Program-made: the position numbers and the translations under genes | The notes under the pieces: model-generated | Database searches by the model: none | Seen by the model: the letters and a program-made list of their open reading frames with translations, nothing else | Told to the model about the DNA's origin: nothing | Part shown: piece after piece, positions 1 to 8,284 of the stretch | Numbering within the stretch: the first letter of the stretch is position 1 | Layout of the letters: every line of letters begins with the position of its first letter | Source of the DNA: Clostridia bacterium | GTDB lineage: Bacteria > Bacillota > Clostridia > Oscillospirales > Acutalibacteraceae | Assembly (NCBI GenBank): GCA_017559885.1 | Contig: JAFYQN010000184.1 | Location: 1-20,803 of the forward strand | Direction: 5' to 3' | DNA: 20,803 nucleotides

Positions 1-2
1 AA

Positions 3-1571
3 GAAATTGCTTATGCAAAAAGTTTGGGTATAAACACCGTTGTTACCGACCATCATCTACCACCCGAAAATTTACCCGATGCCGTGGCAATAGTCGACCC
101 ACACAGAAACGATTGCCCCTCGACGTTTAAGGAAATTTGCGGTGCAGAAGTAGCGTTTAAACTTGTTTGCGCTATTGATGATAAAGAACCCGAACAAATG
201 CTTAACCGCTATGCCGATATACTTGCGGTGGCAACAATCGGCGACGTTATGCCGCTAATTAATGAAAACCGTTCTATCGTTAAAGCAGGTGTTGCAAAAA
301 TCAAACACTCGCCAAACGTTGGAATCGCTTCCATACTAAATATGGCAGGTATTGACCGCACCGATATTGACGCGTCAAAGATATCGTTTGGAATTGTGCC
401 GCGCATTAATGCGGCAGGTCGTATGGGTAGCGCGTATCGCGCGTTTGAGTTGCTTATATGTAACAACGCTATGGACGCGTTAAAAATTGCTAATCCCATT
501 GATGACGATAACGTTCGTCGACAACAAATAGAAAAGGATATTTTAAAAAACGCTATAAATATTATTGAACAAAACCAATATCAATACAACCGTGTTATCG
601 TCGTTTCGGGCGAGGGTTGGCATTTTGGCGTACTTGGTATAGTGGCATCACGCATTTGCGAAAAATACGGCAAACCAACGCTTGTGCTTTCAAGCGAAGA
701 CGGTATATCTCACGGCTCGGGTCGTAGTTTTGCAGGATTTCATTTATATGACGCTATAAATGCTTGTAGCGATATTCTTGTAAAATACGGCGGTCACGAT
801 TTGGCGGCAGGCGTTAGTGTAAAGACCTGCGACGTAAATGAGTTTAGAAACCGTATAAACTACTATGCGGCAGTATTGCCAACGACCGCGCCCCAACTTA
901 ATATAGATTTTCGACTTAATCCTGCAGGAATGAGCGTTGATATGGCGTTTGCCATAAAATCGCTTGAACCTTTTGGTCAGGGCAATCCTGCACCTGTTTT
1001 TGGTATATTTGACGTAACTCTTGAAAAAATAACAGCGATTGGCGGCGGTCGACATTTAAAACTTCTTTGTCGCAAAAACGGCAACGCTTTTCAGGCATTA
1101 CTTTTTGGTGTAACACCCGAACAGTTTTGCTTTGTTATAGGCGATACTATTGATCTTGCGGTAACGCTTGATGCTAATTTGTATCAGGGTAGGTATAATT
1201 TGTCGGTTCATATAAAGGCAGTAAAACTTAGCGGCATAAATCAGGATGCATATTTTGAAAGCAAACAACAATATGATGATTTTGTATCGGGTAACTTTAC
1301 TGATTTTTCTGCAATCTTTCCCGATAGAGCCGAAGTTGGAAGCATTTATAAAATGATAACCGCTTCTCCTATAAGTAGCGAAAGACTATCGCATATTGAT
1401 ACAGGAATTGGTTATGCAAAAACACAAATCGCAATTAAGACACTTTGCGAATTGAATTTATTATCTATTAACAACGGAATTTTAGTAGGTCAAACCACAC
1501 AACAAAAAACCGATCTTTTAAATTCCGTTACATACAAAAAAATTTACGAAAGGGTGAATAACGATGAATGA
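3..1571 (+). CDS. recJ: RecJ single-stranded-DNA 5'-3' exonuclease, 5' end outside the window
   Basis: RecJ is a DHH-family exonuclease that degrades 5'-ended single-stranded DNA in recombination and repair. The frame is open from the window edge and 522 residues are present. The DHH motif (VTDHHLPP) lies at visible residues 15-22. It is followed by the IGDVMPL...ENR metal-site region (about 79-90), RINAAGRMG (about 134-142), and the DHHA1 domain with GWHFGVLGIVASR and KYGGHDLAAG (about 205-270). The nucleic-acid-binding segment FGQGNPAPVFG comes next, then about 100 C-terminal residues resembling the extra domain of Bacillus-type RecJ. Missing is the N-terminal part with the first DHH-family motifs, probably 130-150 residues. 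Position 24 (TTG) could be misread as a start, but the frame continues upstream with RecJ-like residues, so it is internal. The stop overlaps the relA start by 8 bases. Confidence 0.95.
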   Translation, partial: EIAYAKSLGINTVVTDHHLPPENLPDAVAIVDPHRNDCPSTFKEICGAEVAFKLVCAIDDKEPEQMLNRYADILAVATIGDVMPLINENRSIVKAGVAKIKHSPNVGIASILNMAGIDRTDIDASKISFGIVPRINAAGRMGSAYRAFELLICNNAMDALKIANPIDDDNVRRQQIEKDILKNAINIIEQNQYQYNRVIVVSGEGWHFGVLGIVASRICEKYGKPTLVLSSEDGISHGSGRSFAGFHLYDAINACSDILVKYGGHDLAAGVSVKTCDVNEFRNRINYYAAVLPTTAPQLNIDFRLNPAGMSVDMAFAIKSLEPFGQGNPAPVFGIFDVTLEKITAIGGGRHLKLLCRKNGNAFQALLFGVTPEQFCFVIGDTIDLAVTLDANLYQGRYNLSVHIKAVKLSGINQDAYFESKQQYDDFVSGNFTDFSAIFPDRAEVGSIYKMITASPISSERLSHIDTGIGYAKTQIAIKTLCELNLLSINNGILVGQTTQQKTDLLNSVTYKKIYERVNNDE

Positions 1572-3753
1572 AGCGGCAATCCGCGACTATAATGCGCTTT
1601 TAGAGTGCATGAAAAATCAAGGCGGTAGTTATGATATTGCGCTTATTGAAAAGGCATTTAATTATTGTGTCGATCATCATCTCGGTCAAAAACGACTTAC
1701 CAACGAAGAGTATTATATTCACCCGTTTAACGTTGCTAAAATAATAGTAACGCTTGGTATGGACAGTCAGTCAATCGCCGCGGCGCTATTGCACGACGTG
1801 GTAGAGGATACCGATGTTGAAATCGACGAAATCAAGCGTCTTTTTGGCGCTGACGTTGCGCTTCTTGTAGACGGTGTTACCAAAATTGGTCGACTTAACA
1901 TTTCATCTAAAGAACAAGAGCAGGCAGAAAGTCTTCGTAAAATGCTTATAGCAATGGGTAAAGATATCCGCGTTATAATCATTAAACTTGCCGACCGTTT
2001 ACACAATATGCGTACTCTTGGCGCTATGCCCGAACAAAAACAGCGCGATAAAGCGCTTGAAACGCTCGAAGTTTACGCGCCTATTGCTCACCGTTTGGGT
2101 ATTAGACCTGTAAAAGAAGAACTTGAAGATTTGGCTATTAAGCACCTTGACCCCATTGCGTATAATGAGATTGAAGAACTTTTAAAGGTTAGAAAAAATC
2201 AGCGAGTTCAAATACTTGAAGATATCGAAAAGCGTATTGAAACACGCCTAAAACAAGAACTTCCCAATGTAAAAATGTCTTTTCAGGGACGTGTAAAATC
2301 AATTCACGGCATATACCGTAAAATGTACGTTCAAAATCGTGACTTTGACGAAATATACGACGTTTACGCTATCCGTGTAATTACCGATAACGTTGCCGAC
2401 TGTTATAATATTTTGGGTATTATGCACGATATGTTTAGACCTATTCCAAATAGATTTAAAGACTATATTTCAACCCCAAAACCCAATATGTATCAGTCAC
2501 TTCACACAACCGTTATCAGTCGTGAGGGTATTCCGTTTGAAATACAAATTCGTACCTTCGAAATGCACCATACGGCAGAATTCGGTATCGCGGCGCACTG
2601 GAAGTATAAAGAGGGCGTAACGGGTACCGACAAGTATATGGAAGACCGACTTGCTTGGATACGTCAAGTGCTTGAAACATCCGACGTTTCGGGCGACGCG
2701 TCAGAAATTGTGCGTACTATTAAGGTTGACCTTAGTCAAGAAGACGTTTTTGCCGTAACTCCACGCGGTGACGTTATAAATCTACCCGTGGGCTCTACTG
2801 TGGTTGACTTTGCTTTTGCTATTCACTCGGCAGTAGGTATAAAGATGATAGGCGCCAAGGCAAACGGTAAGATTGTGCCCATTAACCACGAAATTAAAAC
2901 GGGCGAGGTAATCGAAATCCTTACCACCAATCAGGCAGATCGCGGACCAAGCCGAGATTGGATGAATATTGCCGTTACCAACTCTGCCAAGGCGAAAATT
3001 CGTTCTTGGTTCAAGCGCGAAAAACGCGCTGAAAATATCGAGCAGGGTAGAGAAGACCTTGAACGCGAACTTCGCCGAAATAACATCAACTATAGCGAAA
3101 AAGAATATGAAGAGTATATTGCCGACTTGGCGCGTCGTATGCACTTTGTCGAAGCGGAAGAATTTTACGCGGCAATCGGTTACGGTGGTGTGCTTATATC
3201 AAAAATACTCCCCCGTATACGTGAGGATTATTCTAAACGTACAAGCGCGGCAAAGCAGGCCGAGATTAAACCCCTTGCGCCTAAAAAACACGCTTCGTCA
3301 GAGGGCGTTATAGTAGAGGGAATCGACAACTGTCTTGTAAAACTTTCAAAATGTTGCGCGCCGCTACCTGGCGACGATATTATCGGTTTTATAACACGCG
3401 GTCACGGTGTATCTATTCACAAGTGTGACTGTAACAATGTGCCTCGCGATATTCATAATTGCGCCGAACCTGACCGTTGGGTTCACGCGCATTGGGACAA
3501 CGTGCGTAGCGAAAGTTTTACCTCAACACTTCAAATTTCTGCCATTGATCGTGAGGGTCTTGTTGGTGACGTAATGAATACGGCATACAATATGCGCATT
3601 GCCGTACACCAAATAAATGCTCGCCAACTTAAAAGCGGAAACAGTGTTATTCATATTAACATCAGCGCCGAAAGCGTTGAGCATTTGCGTAGCATAATTG
3701 CCCGTATGGAGAAAATTTCAGGCGTGTTTAGCGTAGAAAGAGTGGTGCAATAA
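1564..3753 (+). CDS. relA: Bifunctional (p)ppGpp synthetase/hydrolase, Rel/SpoT type
   Basis: This long RSH enzyme (729 residues) makes and breaks the alarmone (p)ppGpp for the stringent response. The hydrolase (HD) site looks complete: R44, H53, HD at 77-78, ED at 81-82 and D144. The synthetase domain (about 235-345) carries RFKDYISTPKPNMYQSLHT. The RxKD form is typical of bifunctional Rel rather than the ExDD form of synthetase-only RelA. A TGS domain follows (about 393-455, with the conserved His at 421). After it come the helical region, the KCCAPLPGD plus HKCDC zinc-finger-like segment (about 596-623) and a C-terminal ACT domain (about 654-729). ATG at 1564 has AAAGGGTG at 1549-1556. The start overlaps recJ by 8 bases and dtd begins one base after the stop, so the three are probably co-transcribed. 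In Clostridium an apt gene often lies between recJ and relA; it is absent here. Confidence 0.97.
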   Translation: MNEAAIRDYNALLECMKNQGGSYDIALIEKAFNYCVDHHLGQKRLTNEEYYIHPFNVAKIIVTLGMDSQSIAAALLHDVVEDTDVEIDEIKRLFGADVALLVDGVTKIGRLNISSKEQEQAESLRKMLIAMGKDIRVIIIKLADRLHNMRTLGAMPEQKQRDKALETLEVYAPIAHRLGIRPVKEELEDLAIKHLDPIAYNEIEELLKVRKNQRVQILEDIEKRIETRLKQELPNVKMSFQGRVKSIHGIYRKMYVQNRDFDEIYDVYAIRVITDNVADCYNILGIMHDMFRPIPNRFKDYISTPKPNMYQSLHTTVISREGIPFEIQIRTFEMHHTAEFGIAAHWKYKEGVTGTDKYMEDRLAWIRQVLETSDVSGDASEIVRTIKVDLSQEDVFAVTPRGDVINLPVGSTVVDFAFAIHSAVGIKMIGAKANGKIVPINHEIKTGEVIEILTTNQADRGPSRDWMNIAVTNSAKAKIRSWFKREKRAENIEQGREDLERELRRNNINYSEKEYEEYIADLARRMHFVEAEEFYAAIGYGGVLISKILPRIREDYSKRTSAAKQAEIKPLAPKKHASSEGVIVEGIDNCLVKLSKCCAPLPGDDIIGFITRGHGVSIHKCDCNNVPRDIHNCAEPDRWVHAHWDNVRSESFTSTLQISAIDREGLVGDVMNTAYNMRIAVHQINARQLKSGNSVIHINISAESVEHLRSIIARMEKISGVFSVERVVQ

Positions 3754-3754
3754 T

Positions 3755-4216
3755 ATGCGCGCGGTTATACAAAGGGTAAAAAACGCGTCGGTTGAAATTG
3801 ACGGTGTTATCGCAGGAAAATGCGACGTAGGTTATATGATTCTTTTTTGCGCGGTAGATGGCGACAGTGAAAGTGATATTGAGTTGCTTGCGCGTAAAAC
3901 TGCCAATCTTCGTATTTTTGAGGATGAGGACGGCAAAATGAACAAGTCGATACTTGATATAGACGGCGAGATTTTGTGCATATCTCAATTTACTTTAGCG
4001 GCAGATACCAAAAAGGGCAACCGTCCGTCTTTTATAAACGCTATGGAACCCGTTACCGCCAACAAGTATTACAATATGTACTGCGACGCATTAAAAGCAA
4101 ACGGCATTAAAAGCGTTGAAACGGGCGAATTCGGCGCCGATATGCAGGTGTCACTTATTAATGACGGACCCGTAACTATAATTTTAGATACGGATATTTG
4201 GAACAAAAAGGGATAA
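3755..4216 (+). CDS. dtd: D-aminoacyl-tRNA deacylase (DTD)
   Basis: DTD is a cytosolic homodimer that hydrolyses D-amino acids (and glycine wrongly attached to tRNA-Ala) from tRNA. The 153 residues match the usual length of about 145-150. The N-terminus MRAVIQRVKNASVEIDG is characteristic. Both active-site motifs are present: SQFTL (about residues 77-81, followed by AADTKKGNRPSF) and the Gly-cisPro motif in NDGPVT (about 137-142). The ATG lies one base after the relA stop, with only a weak ribosome site (an AGAGTGG-like stretch inside relA), so translation is probably coupled to relA. The relA-dtd-MBL-hemZ order is common in Clostridia. Confidence 0.97.
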   Translation: MRAVIQRVKNASVEIDGVIAGKCDVGYMILFCAVDGDSESDIELLARKTANLRIFEDEDGKMNKSILDIDGEILCISQFTLAADTKKGNRPSFINAMEPVTANKYYNMYCDALKANGIKSVETGEFGADMQVSLINDGPVTIILDTDIWNKKG

Positions 4217-4218
4217 AT

Positions 4219-4839
4219 ATGAAAATAGAATTCTTACTTACAGGGCATCTTGCCACATACAGTAATTGTTACGGTGTGCTTACCGATAAAGCGGCAATAG
4301 TCATAGACCCCGGTAAATATACGGCAGGTATAAAGGCATTTTTGCAAGAAAACGCAGATAAAACCCGTCTTATTCTTATAACTCACGCCCACTATGACCA
4401 TATAGGCGGCGCGTTACAACTGCGCAAAGAAACGGGCGTTAAAATAGCGATAGGCAAAAACGAGGAATTTGCATTGTCTGACTGTAATTTTAACCTTTCA
4501 GGCAGAATAACTCCTGCAATACCTCCGTTTAATGCCGATTACATTATAGAGGACGAAGAAGAGTTTACCGTAGGCGATATAAAGGTTAAAGCGTTTGAAA
4601 CCCCCGGTCATACTGTGGGTGGTATGTGTTATCTTATGAACGACTGTCTTTTTAGCGGCGATATGCTGTTTTATGAAACTGTAGGTAGAATTGACCTTCC
4701 GGGCGGTAACGCTTCGGATATGCGCGATTCACTTGATAGAATGATGTGGGTGTTTGATGATAACGTTAAAGTTTATTCAGGACACGGTGAAATGACCACA
4801 ATAGGTCATGAAAGAAAACACAATCCATATATAAGATAA
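4219..4839 (+). CDS. Metallo-beta-lactamase-fold hydrolase, glyoxalase II-like (YcbL/YqgX type)
   Basis: This is a 206-residue zinc hydrolase of the small glyoxalase-II-like group. The metal-binding motif THAHYDHIGG is at residues 55-64 (H56, H58, D60, H61). The remaining ligands are GH131T, SGD148 and GH189G, and the C-terminal TTIGHERKHNP is typical of the group. No second C-terminal substrate domain is present, which separates it from full glyoxalase II. The true substrate (a glutathione or bacillithiol thioester, or something else) cannot be read from sequence. I chose ATG 4219, with AAAGGGA at 4207-4213, over an in-frame TTG at 4198 that would overlap dtd. The gene starts two bases after the dtd stop. 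Confidence 0.9.
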   Translation: MKIEFLLTGHLATYSNCYGVLTDKAAIVIDPGKYTAGIKAFLQENADKTRLILITHAHYDHIGGALQLRKETGVKIAIGKNEEFALSDCNFNLSGRITPAIPPFNADYIIEDEEEFTVGDIKVKAFETPGHTVGGMCYLMNDCLFSGDMLFYETVGRIDLPGGNASDMRDSLDRMMWVFDDNVKVYSGHGEMTTIGHERKHNPYIR

Positions 4840-4876
4840 ATTTTTATCAACATTTTAGAAAGGAAAAACACCAAAG

Positions 4877-6349
4877 ATGAAACTTTGTAACATTGGTCAC
4901 AACTTTGACTATGAAATGGAAAAGTTAATACGGTTGTTTCTTCCTTTTGAAAAGATTGAAGTTTTACATACAGTAGAAATCGACCAAAAATATGCCGTTT
5001 GTGAGGTTTTTGAGCAAGGTGAAGATATTGTTACGCGCGTAAAACTCATTTTGCAAAACGAACAAGCACAGTTTTGTTCCGTTGTCGATAAAAACATATC
5101 CGACACAAGAAAAGAAACCCAGCATGAACTTGGTCGTCAACTTTTTTACTGTTTTGAAAAAATTACAAACTACCGTCCCGATTGGGGCATACTTACAGGT
5201 GTACGACCTGCAAAACTATTTTTAAGATACTGTAATGATTACGGCGAGCAGTATGCCGAAGAGTTTTTTAAAAACAAGTTTTTGGTGACGCAACAAAAAC
5301 TTGACTTGTGTAAAAAGGCGGTCAAGGGCGAGGAAGGTATTATTGCCTTGTCGGGCGAAAAATCTTTTAGTCTTTATCTTTCGGTGCCTTTTTGCCCAAC
5401 GAGATGTTCTTATTGTTCTTTTGTGTCGCATTCAATTGAAAAAGCGCAGGATATAATTCCACAGTACGTGGAACTTTTATGTCGTGAACTTGAAATCACG
5501 GCTAATATTGCCCAAAAACTTGGACTTCGACTCGAAACGGTATATATGGGTGGCGGCACTCCTACAACACTTAACTCCGAACAGCTTGATTTGGTTCTTG
5601 GCACAGTTAACCGTTGTTTTGATATGTCTACAGTAAGGGAATTTACCGTTGAAGCGGGCAGACCCGACACAATAGACGAAAACAAACTTATGGCAATTAA
5701 GCGAAACGGGGTTACAAGAATTAGCATTAACCCCCAAACAATGAATGATAGCGTGCTTGAAACCATTGGAAGAAAACATACCGCAAGCGATACCGTAGCG
5801 GCATTTAACTTAGCGCGAAAAATCGGTTTTGACAATATAAATATGGATTTAATTGCAGTGCTTCCTACCGATACGTTTGACAGTTTTAAAGATACGGTTT
5901 ATGAAATTTTAAAACTCGACCCCGAAAGCGTTACCATTCATTCTCTTTCAATGAAACGCGCGTCTACACTCAACACAAACGGTCAACACAACGAAATACA
6001 TTTAGGCGCACAGGCGTCAAAGATGGTTGAATTTGGCCGTGATATATTGACACAAAACGGAATATTGCCATACTATATGTATAGGCAAAGCAAAACGGTA
6101 GGTAATCTTGAAAACGTTGGTTACGCAAAACAAGGTTATGAGGGCTTATATAACGTTTATATAATGGATGAAACACACACCATACTCGCGTGCGGCGCGT
6201 CGGCTGTGACAAAACTTAAGGACAACACTCAAAAAAATATAAAAAGAATATTTAACTATAAATATCCGTATGAATATATAAGCGGTTTTGAGGAACTTAT
6301 ATCACGCAAAGCAGAAATAGGTGAGTTTTATGGTAAATACTTTATTTGA
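4877..6349 (+). CDS. hemZ: HemZ, coproporphyrinogen-dehydrogenase-like radical SAM protein
   Basis: HemZ is a radical SAM protein related to oxygen-independent coproporphyrinogen III oxidase HemN; its exact reaction in Firmicutes is less certain than HemN's. Its 490 residues include an N-terminal extension of about 165 residues with the HemZ signature WGILTGVRPAKL (about 103-114). The 4Fe-4S cluster site CPTRCSYC has cysteines at 173, 177 and 180. The SAM-contacting MGGGTPT follows at 224-230, and VEAGRPDTI at about 258-266. The start lies 37 bases after the hydrolase gene, with AAAGGAA at 4859-4865, a rather long 11-base gap to the ATG. The 3' end overlaps the next gene by 20 bases. In many Clostridia hisS and aspS follow; they do not here. 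No other heme-pathway gene is nearby. Confidence 0.92.
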   Translation: MKLCNIGHNFDYEMEKLIRLFLPFEKIEVLHTVEIDQKYAVCEVFEQGEDIVTRVKLILQNEQAQFCSVVDKNISDTRKETQHELGRQLFYCFEKITNYRPDWGILTGVRPAKLFLRYCNDYGEQYAEEFFKNKFLVTQQKLDLCKKAVKGEEGIIALSGEKSFSLYLSVPFCPTRCSYCSFVSHSIEKAQDIIPQYVELLCRELEITANIAQKLGLRLETVYMGGGTPTTLNSEQLDLVLGTVNRCFDMSTVREFTVEAGRPDTIDENKLMAIKRNGVTRISINPQTMNDSVLETIGRKHTASDTVAAFNLARKIGFDNINMDLIAVLPTDTFDSFKDTVYEILKLDPESVTIHSLSMKRASTLNTNGQHNEIHLGAQASKMVEFGRDILTQNGILPYYMYRQSKTVGNLENVGYAKQGYEGLYNVYIMDETHTILACGASAVTKLKDNTQKNIKRIFNYKYPYEYISGFEELISRKAEIGEFYGKYFI

Positions 6350-7256
6350 GATTAACAAAATGGCAAAAAATTGCCCTGAGGAATTTATCAAAACTTGTAA
6401 TGACGAATATATCAAAAACATAACCGATATCGCCGTTCGTATTGAAAAGGACGATGATATCAAAATTGTGGCAATAGCAGGACCTTCAGGTTCGGGAAAA
6501 ACCACTACTGCTCACATTTTGCAAGATAAGTTGGAACAACTTAACGAAAAGGTTGCGGTAGTATCGCTTGATGATTTTTATCTTCCTGACGATAGACTTC
6601 CTCTACTGCCCGACGGCAGTCGCGATATTGAGTCGGTAAACGCACTTGATATTGCGCTTATAAAAGACTGTTTTACACAAATAATAAATGAAGGCAAGGC
6701 AGACTTGCCAATATATGACTTTAAAATTAAATCAAGAATAAATTCGGCTAAAACACTTGATATCGGCAATCGGGGCATTGTGATAGTTGAAGGACTGCAC
6801 GCGATGAATCCGCTTATTGCTGATTTGGTGCCAAGAAAAAACATTTTAAAAATCTATATAAGCGTAAACCGTTCGGTTGATGATGAAAACGGCGTTCAAA
6901 TGTTGTCAAGCCGCCAGATACGACTTATACGCCGTGCGCTTCGCGATGAACAATTTAGAGGCGCTTCAGCTACCGAAACGTTGCATTTATGGAATAACGT
7001 TATAGATGGCGAACGTAAGTATTTATATTGCTTTAAAGATACGGCAGACATTCATCTTGTAACCTTTCATCCATACGAATTAGGCGTTTATCGCGAACGA
7101 TTTTGTAAGATGAGAAACACGGTCAATAAAAACGCTCCTTGTTACGAGTATTTTATAGATACCGCAAACGCGCTTGAGCGTTTTGAAAAAATCAACAGTG
7201 AAATAGTACCTCAAAATTCACTTATACGTGAATTTATCGGGGACTTAAAATTATAA
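6330..7256 (+). CDS. Uridine-kinase-like nucleoside kinase (PRK/Udk P-loop family), stand-alone domain
   Basis: This 308-residue P-loop kinase has Walker A GPSGSGKT at residues 51-58, then VSLDDFYLPDDRLPLL (substrate-binding region) and IVIVEGLHAMNP (Walker B-like region). RLIRRALRDEQFRGASATETL is a basic lid-like segment. These features match the C-terminal kinase part of the clostridial proteins annotated as nucleoside kinase. Those are usually about 550 residues, because they begin with TGS and threonyl-tRNA-synthetase-like domains; here only about 45 residues precede the P-loop. ATG 6330 has AGGTGAG at 6319-6325 and overlaps hemZ by 20 bases. An in-frame GTG at 6321 is less likely because it lies inside that ribosome site. 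The product may phosphorylate uridine/cytidine or another small molecule; the substrate is unproven. Confidence 0.85.
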   Translation: MVNTLFEINKMAKNCPEEFIKTCNDEYIKNITDIAVRIEKDDDIKIVAIAGPSGSGKTTTAHILQDKLEQLNEKVAVVSLDDFYLPDDRLPLLPDGSRDIESVNALDIALIKDCFTQIINEGKADLPIYDFKIKSRINSAKTLDIGNRGIVIVEGLHAMNPLIADLVPRKNILKIYISVNRSVDDENGVQMLSSRQIRLIRRALRDEQFRGASATETLHLWNNVIDGERKYLYCFKDTADIHLVTFHPYELGVYRERFCKMRNTVNKNAPCYEYFIDTANALERFEKINSEIVPQNSLIREFIGDLKL

Positions 7257-7275
7257 TAAAAAAGAGGTATTTAAA

Positions 7276-7557
7276 ATGGGATTTTTAGACAATGCAATCA
7301 ACAAAACAAAAGAAGCTGTAGACGCAGCTTGCAAAAAGACCGAAGAGATAATCGGCGAAGAAAAAACCCAAGTAGATATAATCGTGCTTAAAACAAAATG
7401 CGAAAAAGATTATATGAAATTGGGCGAAATCTATTACAATATATTAATGAGTCAGGGCGAAATACCCGCTGAAGAGAAAGCGCTTATTGATGATATTGAT
7501 CAAAAGAAGATAGAAATTGCAAAATTAGAGAAAGAACTTGAAGAAAAAAGTAAGTAA
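7276..7557 (+). CDS. Small coiled-coil protein of unknown function
   Basis: I do not recognise a named family with certainty. The 93 residues are highly charged and helical. An MGFLDNAINKTKEAVDAA start is followed by a central stretch containing LGEIYYNILMSQGEIP, then a C-terminal heptad-like region rich in Glu and Lys (IDQKKIEIAKLEKELEEK, about 75-91). The layout resembles the N-terminal part of clostridial zinc-ribbon proteins that begin MGFFDK..., but no cysteine pair for a ribbon follows. Only two isolated cysteines are present, and there is no signal peptide or membrane segment. AAAGAGG at 7260-7266 gives a good ribosome site for ATG 7276, which supports real translation. It lies 19 bases after the kinase and 25 bases before the nucleosidase, so it is probably in the same transcript. 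Confidence 0.75.
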   Translation: MGFLDNAINKTKEAVDAACKKTEEIIGEEKTQVDIIVLKTKCEKDYMKLGEIYYNILMSQGEIPAEEKALIDDIDQKKIEIAKLEKELEEKSK

Positions 7558-7582
7558 AATCGTACAAAGCGGGTTTTTAAAG

Positions 7583-8284
7583 ATGAAAGATTTTAAAATA
7601 GGTATTGTGGTTGCCGATTGCGATGAATATGCGCCTTTTGTTGAGGCGGTAGATGGTTTTGCGCCGCAAAGATACGAGTATTTTAGTCGTAACGCAATAA
7701 GTTTTGATATGGGTAATGCAACAGTTATTTGTATTAACTGCGGTATAGGTAAGGTAAATGCCGCCACTGCCGCTACGCGACTTGCAGATATAGGTTGTAC
7801 ATATATCTTAAACTACGGACTGTCAGGCGGTATAAGTCGTGTAAAACGTGGAGAGGTAGTTTTGCCCGATAAGTTTTTAGAGCACGATTTTGACCTTACG
7901 GGTATTGGTTATAAACCCTGTGAAAAACCGTCGCAAAAGTATATATATGATGCCGACAAAAAACTTTTGGCAGCAGCGCAAAAGGCAATTGGTGAGTGTA
8001 CGCACGGCACAGCCGTTTGCGGCGATAGATTTATATGCAATGCTTCTGACCGCGACTTTTTACGCGATACGTTTGACGCTACTACCTGCGATATGGAAAC
8101 CGCCGCAATAGCAAGTGTTTGCGATATGGCAGGCATACCATATTTGAGTTTGCGTCGCGTGTCGGATGACGCGGGCGATGATGCGTATGTAACTTATAAC
8201 GATATGAATACTTTAGAGGGTCAGACACTTTCTAAAATATTTATAAAAGTGCTTGACGTTTTGTGTAACGAGGTAGATTTATAA
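7583..8284 (+). CDS. mtnN: 5'-methylthioadenosine/S-adenosylhomocysteine nucleosidase (MTAN)
   Basis: MTAN cleaves adenine from 5'-methylthioadenosine, S-adenosylhomocysteine and 5'-deoxyadenosine, recycling by-products of SAM-using reactions. That suits a neighbourhood containing a radical SAM protein. The 233 residues show the expected catalytic set: Glu15 in CDEYAPF, GDRFI (147-151), DMETAA with Glu172, and RRVSDDAGDDA with Asp195; the E. coli equivalents are Glu12, Glu174 and Asp197. NYGLSGGI (about 77-84) is the purine-site loop. I chose ATG 7583 because MKDFKIGIVV aligns with the usual N-terminus. An in-frame ATG at 7538 would add 15 lysine-rich residues and overlap the upstream gene. 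The ribosome site (AAAGCGGG, 7566-7573) is mediocre. The stop overlaps the flippase start by one base (TAATG). Confidence 0.88.
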   Translation: MKDFKIGIVVADCDEYAPFVEAVDGFAPQRYEYFSRNAISFDMGNATVICINCGIGKVNAATAATRLADIGCTYILNYGLSGGISRVKRGEVVLPDKFLEHDFDLTGIGYKPCEKPSQKYIYDADKKLLAAAQKAIGECTHGTAVCGDRFICNASDRDFLRDTFDATTCDMETAAIASVCDMAGIPYLSLRRVSDDAGDDAYVTYNDMNTLEGQTLSKIFIKVLDVLCNEVDL

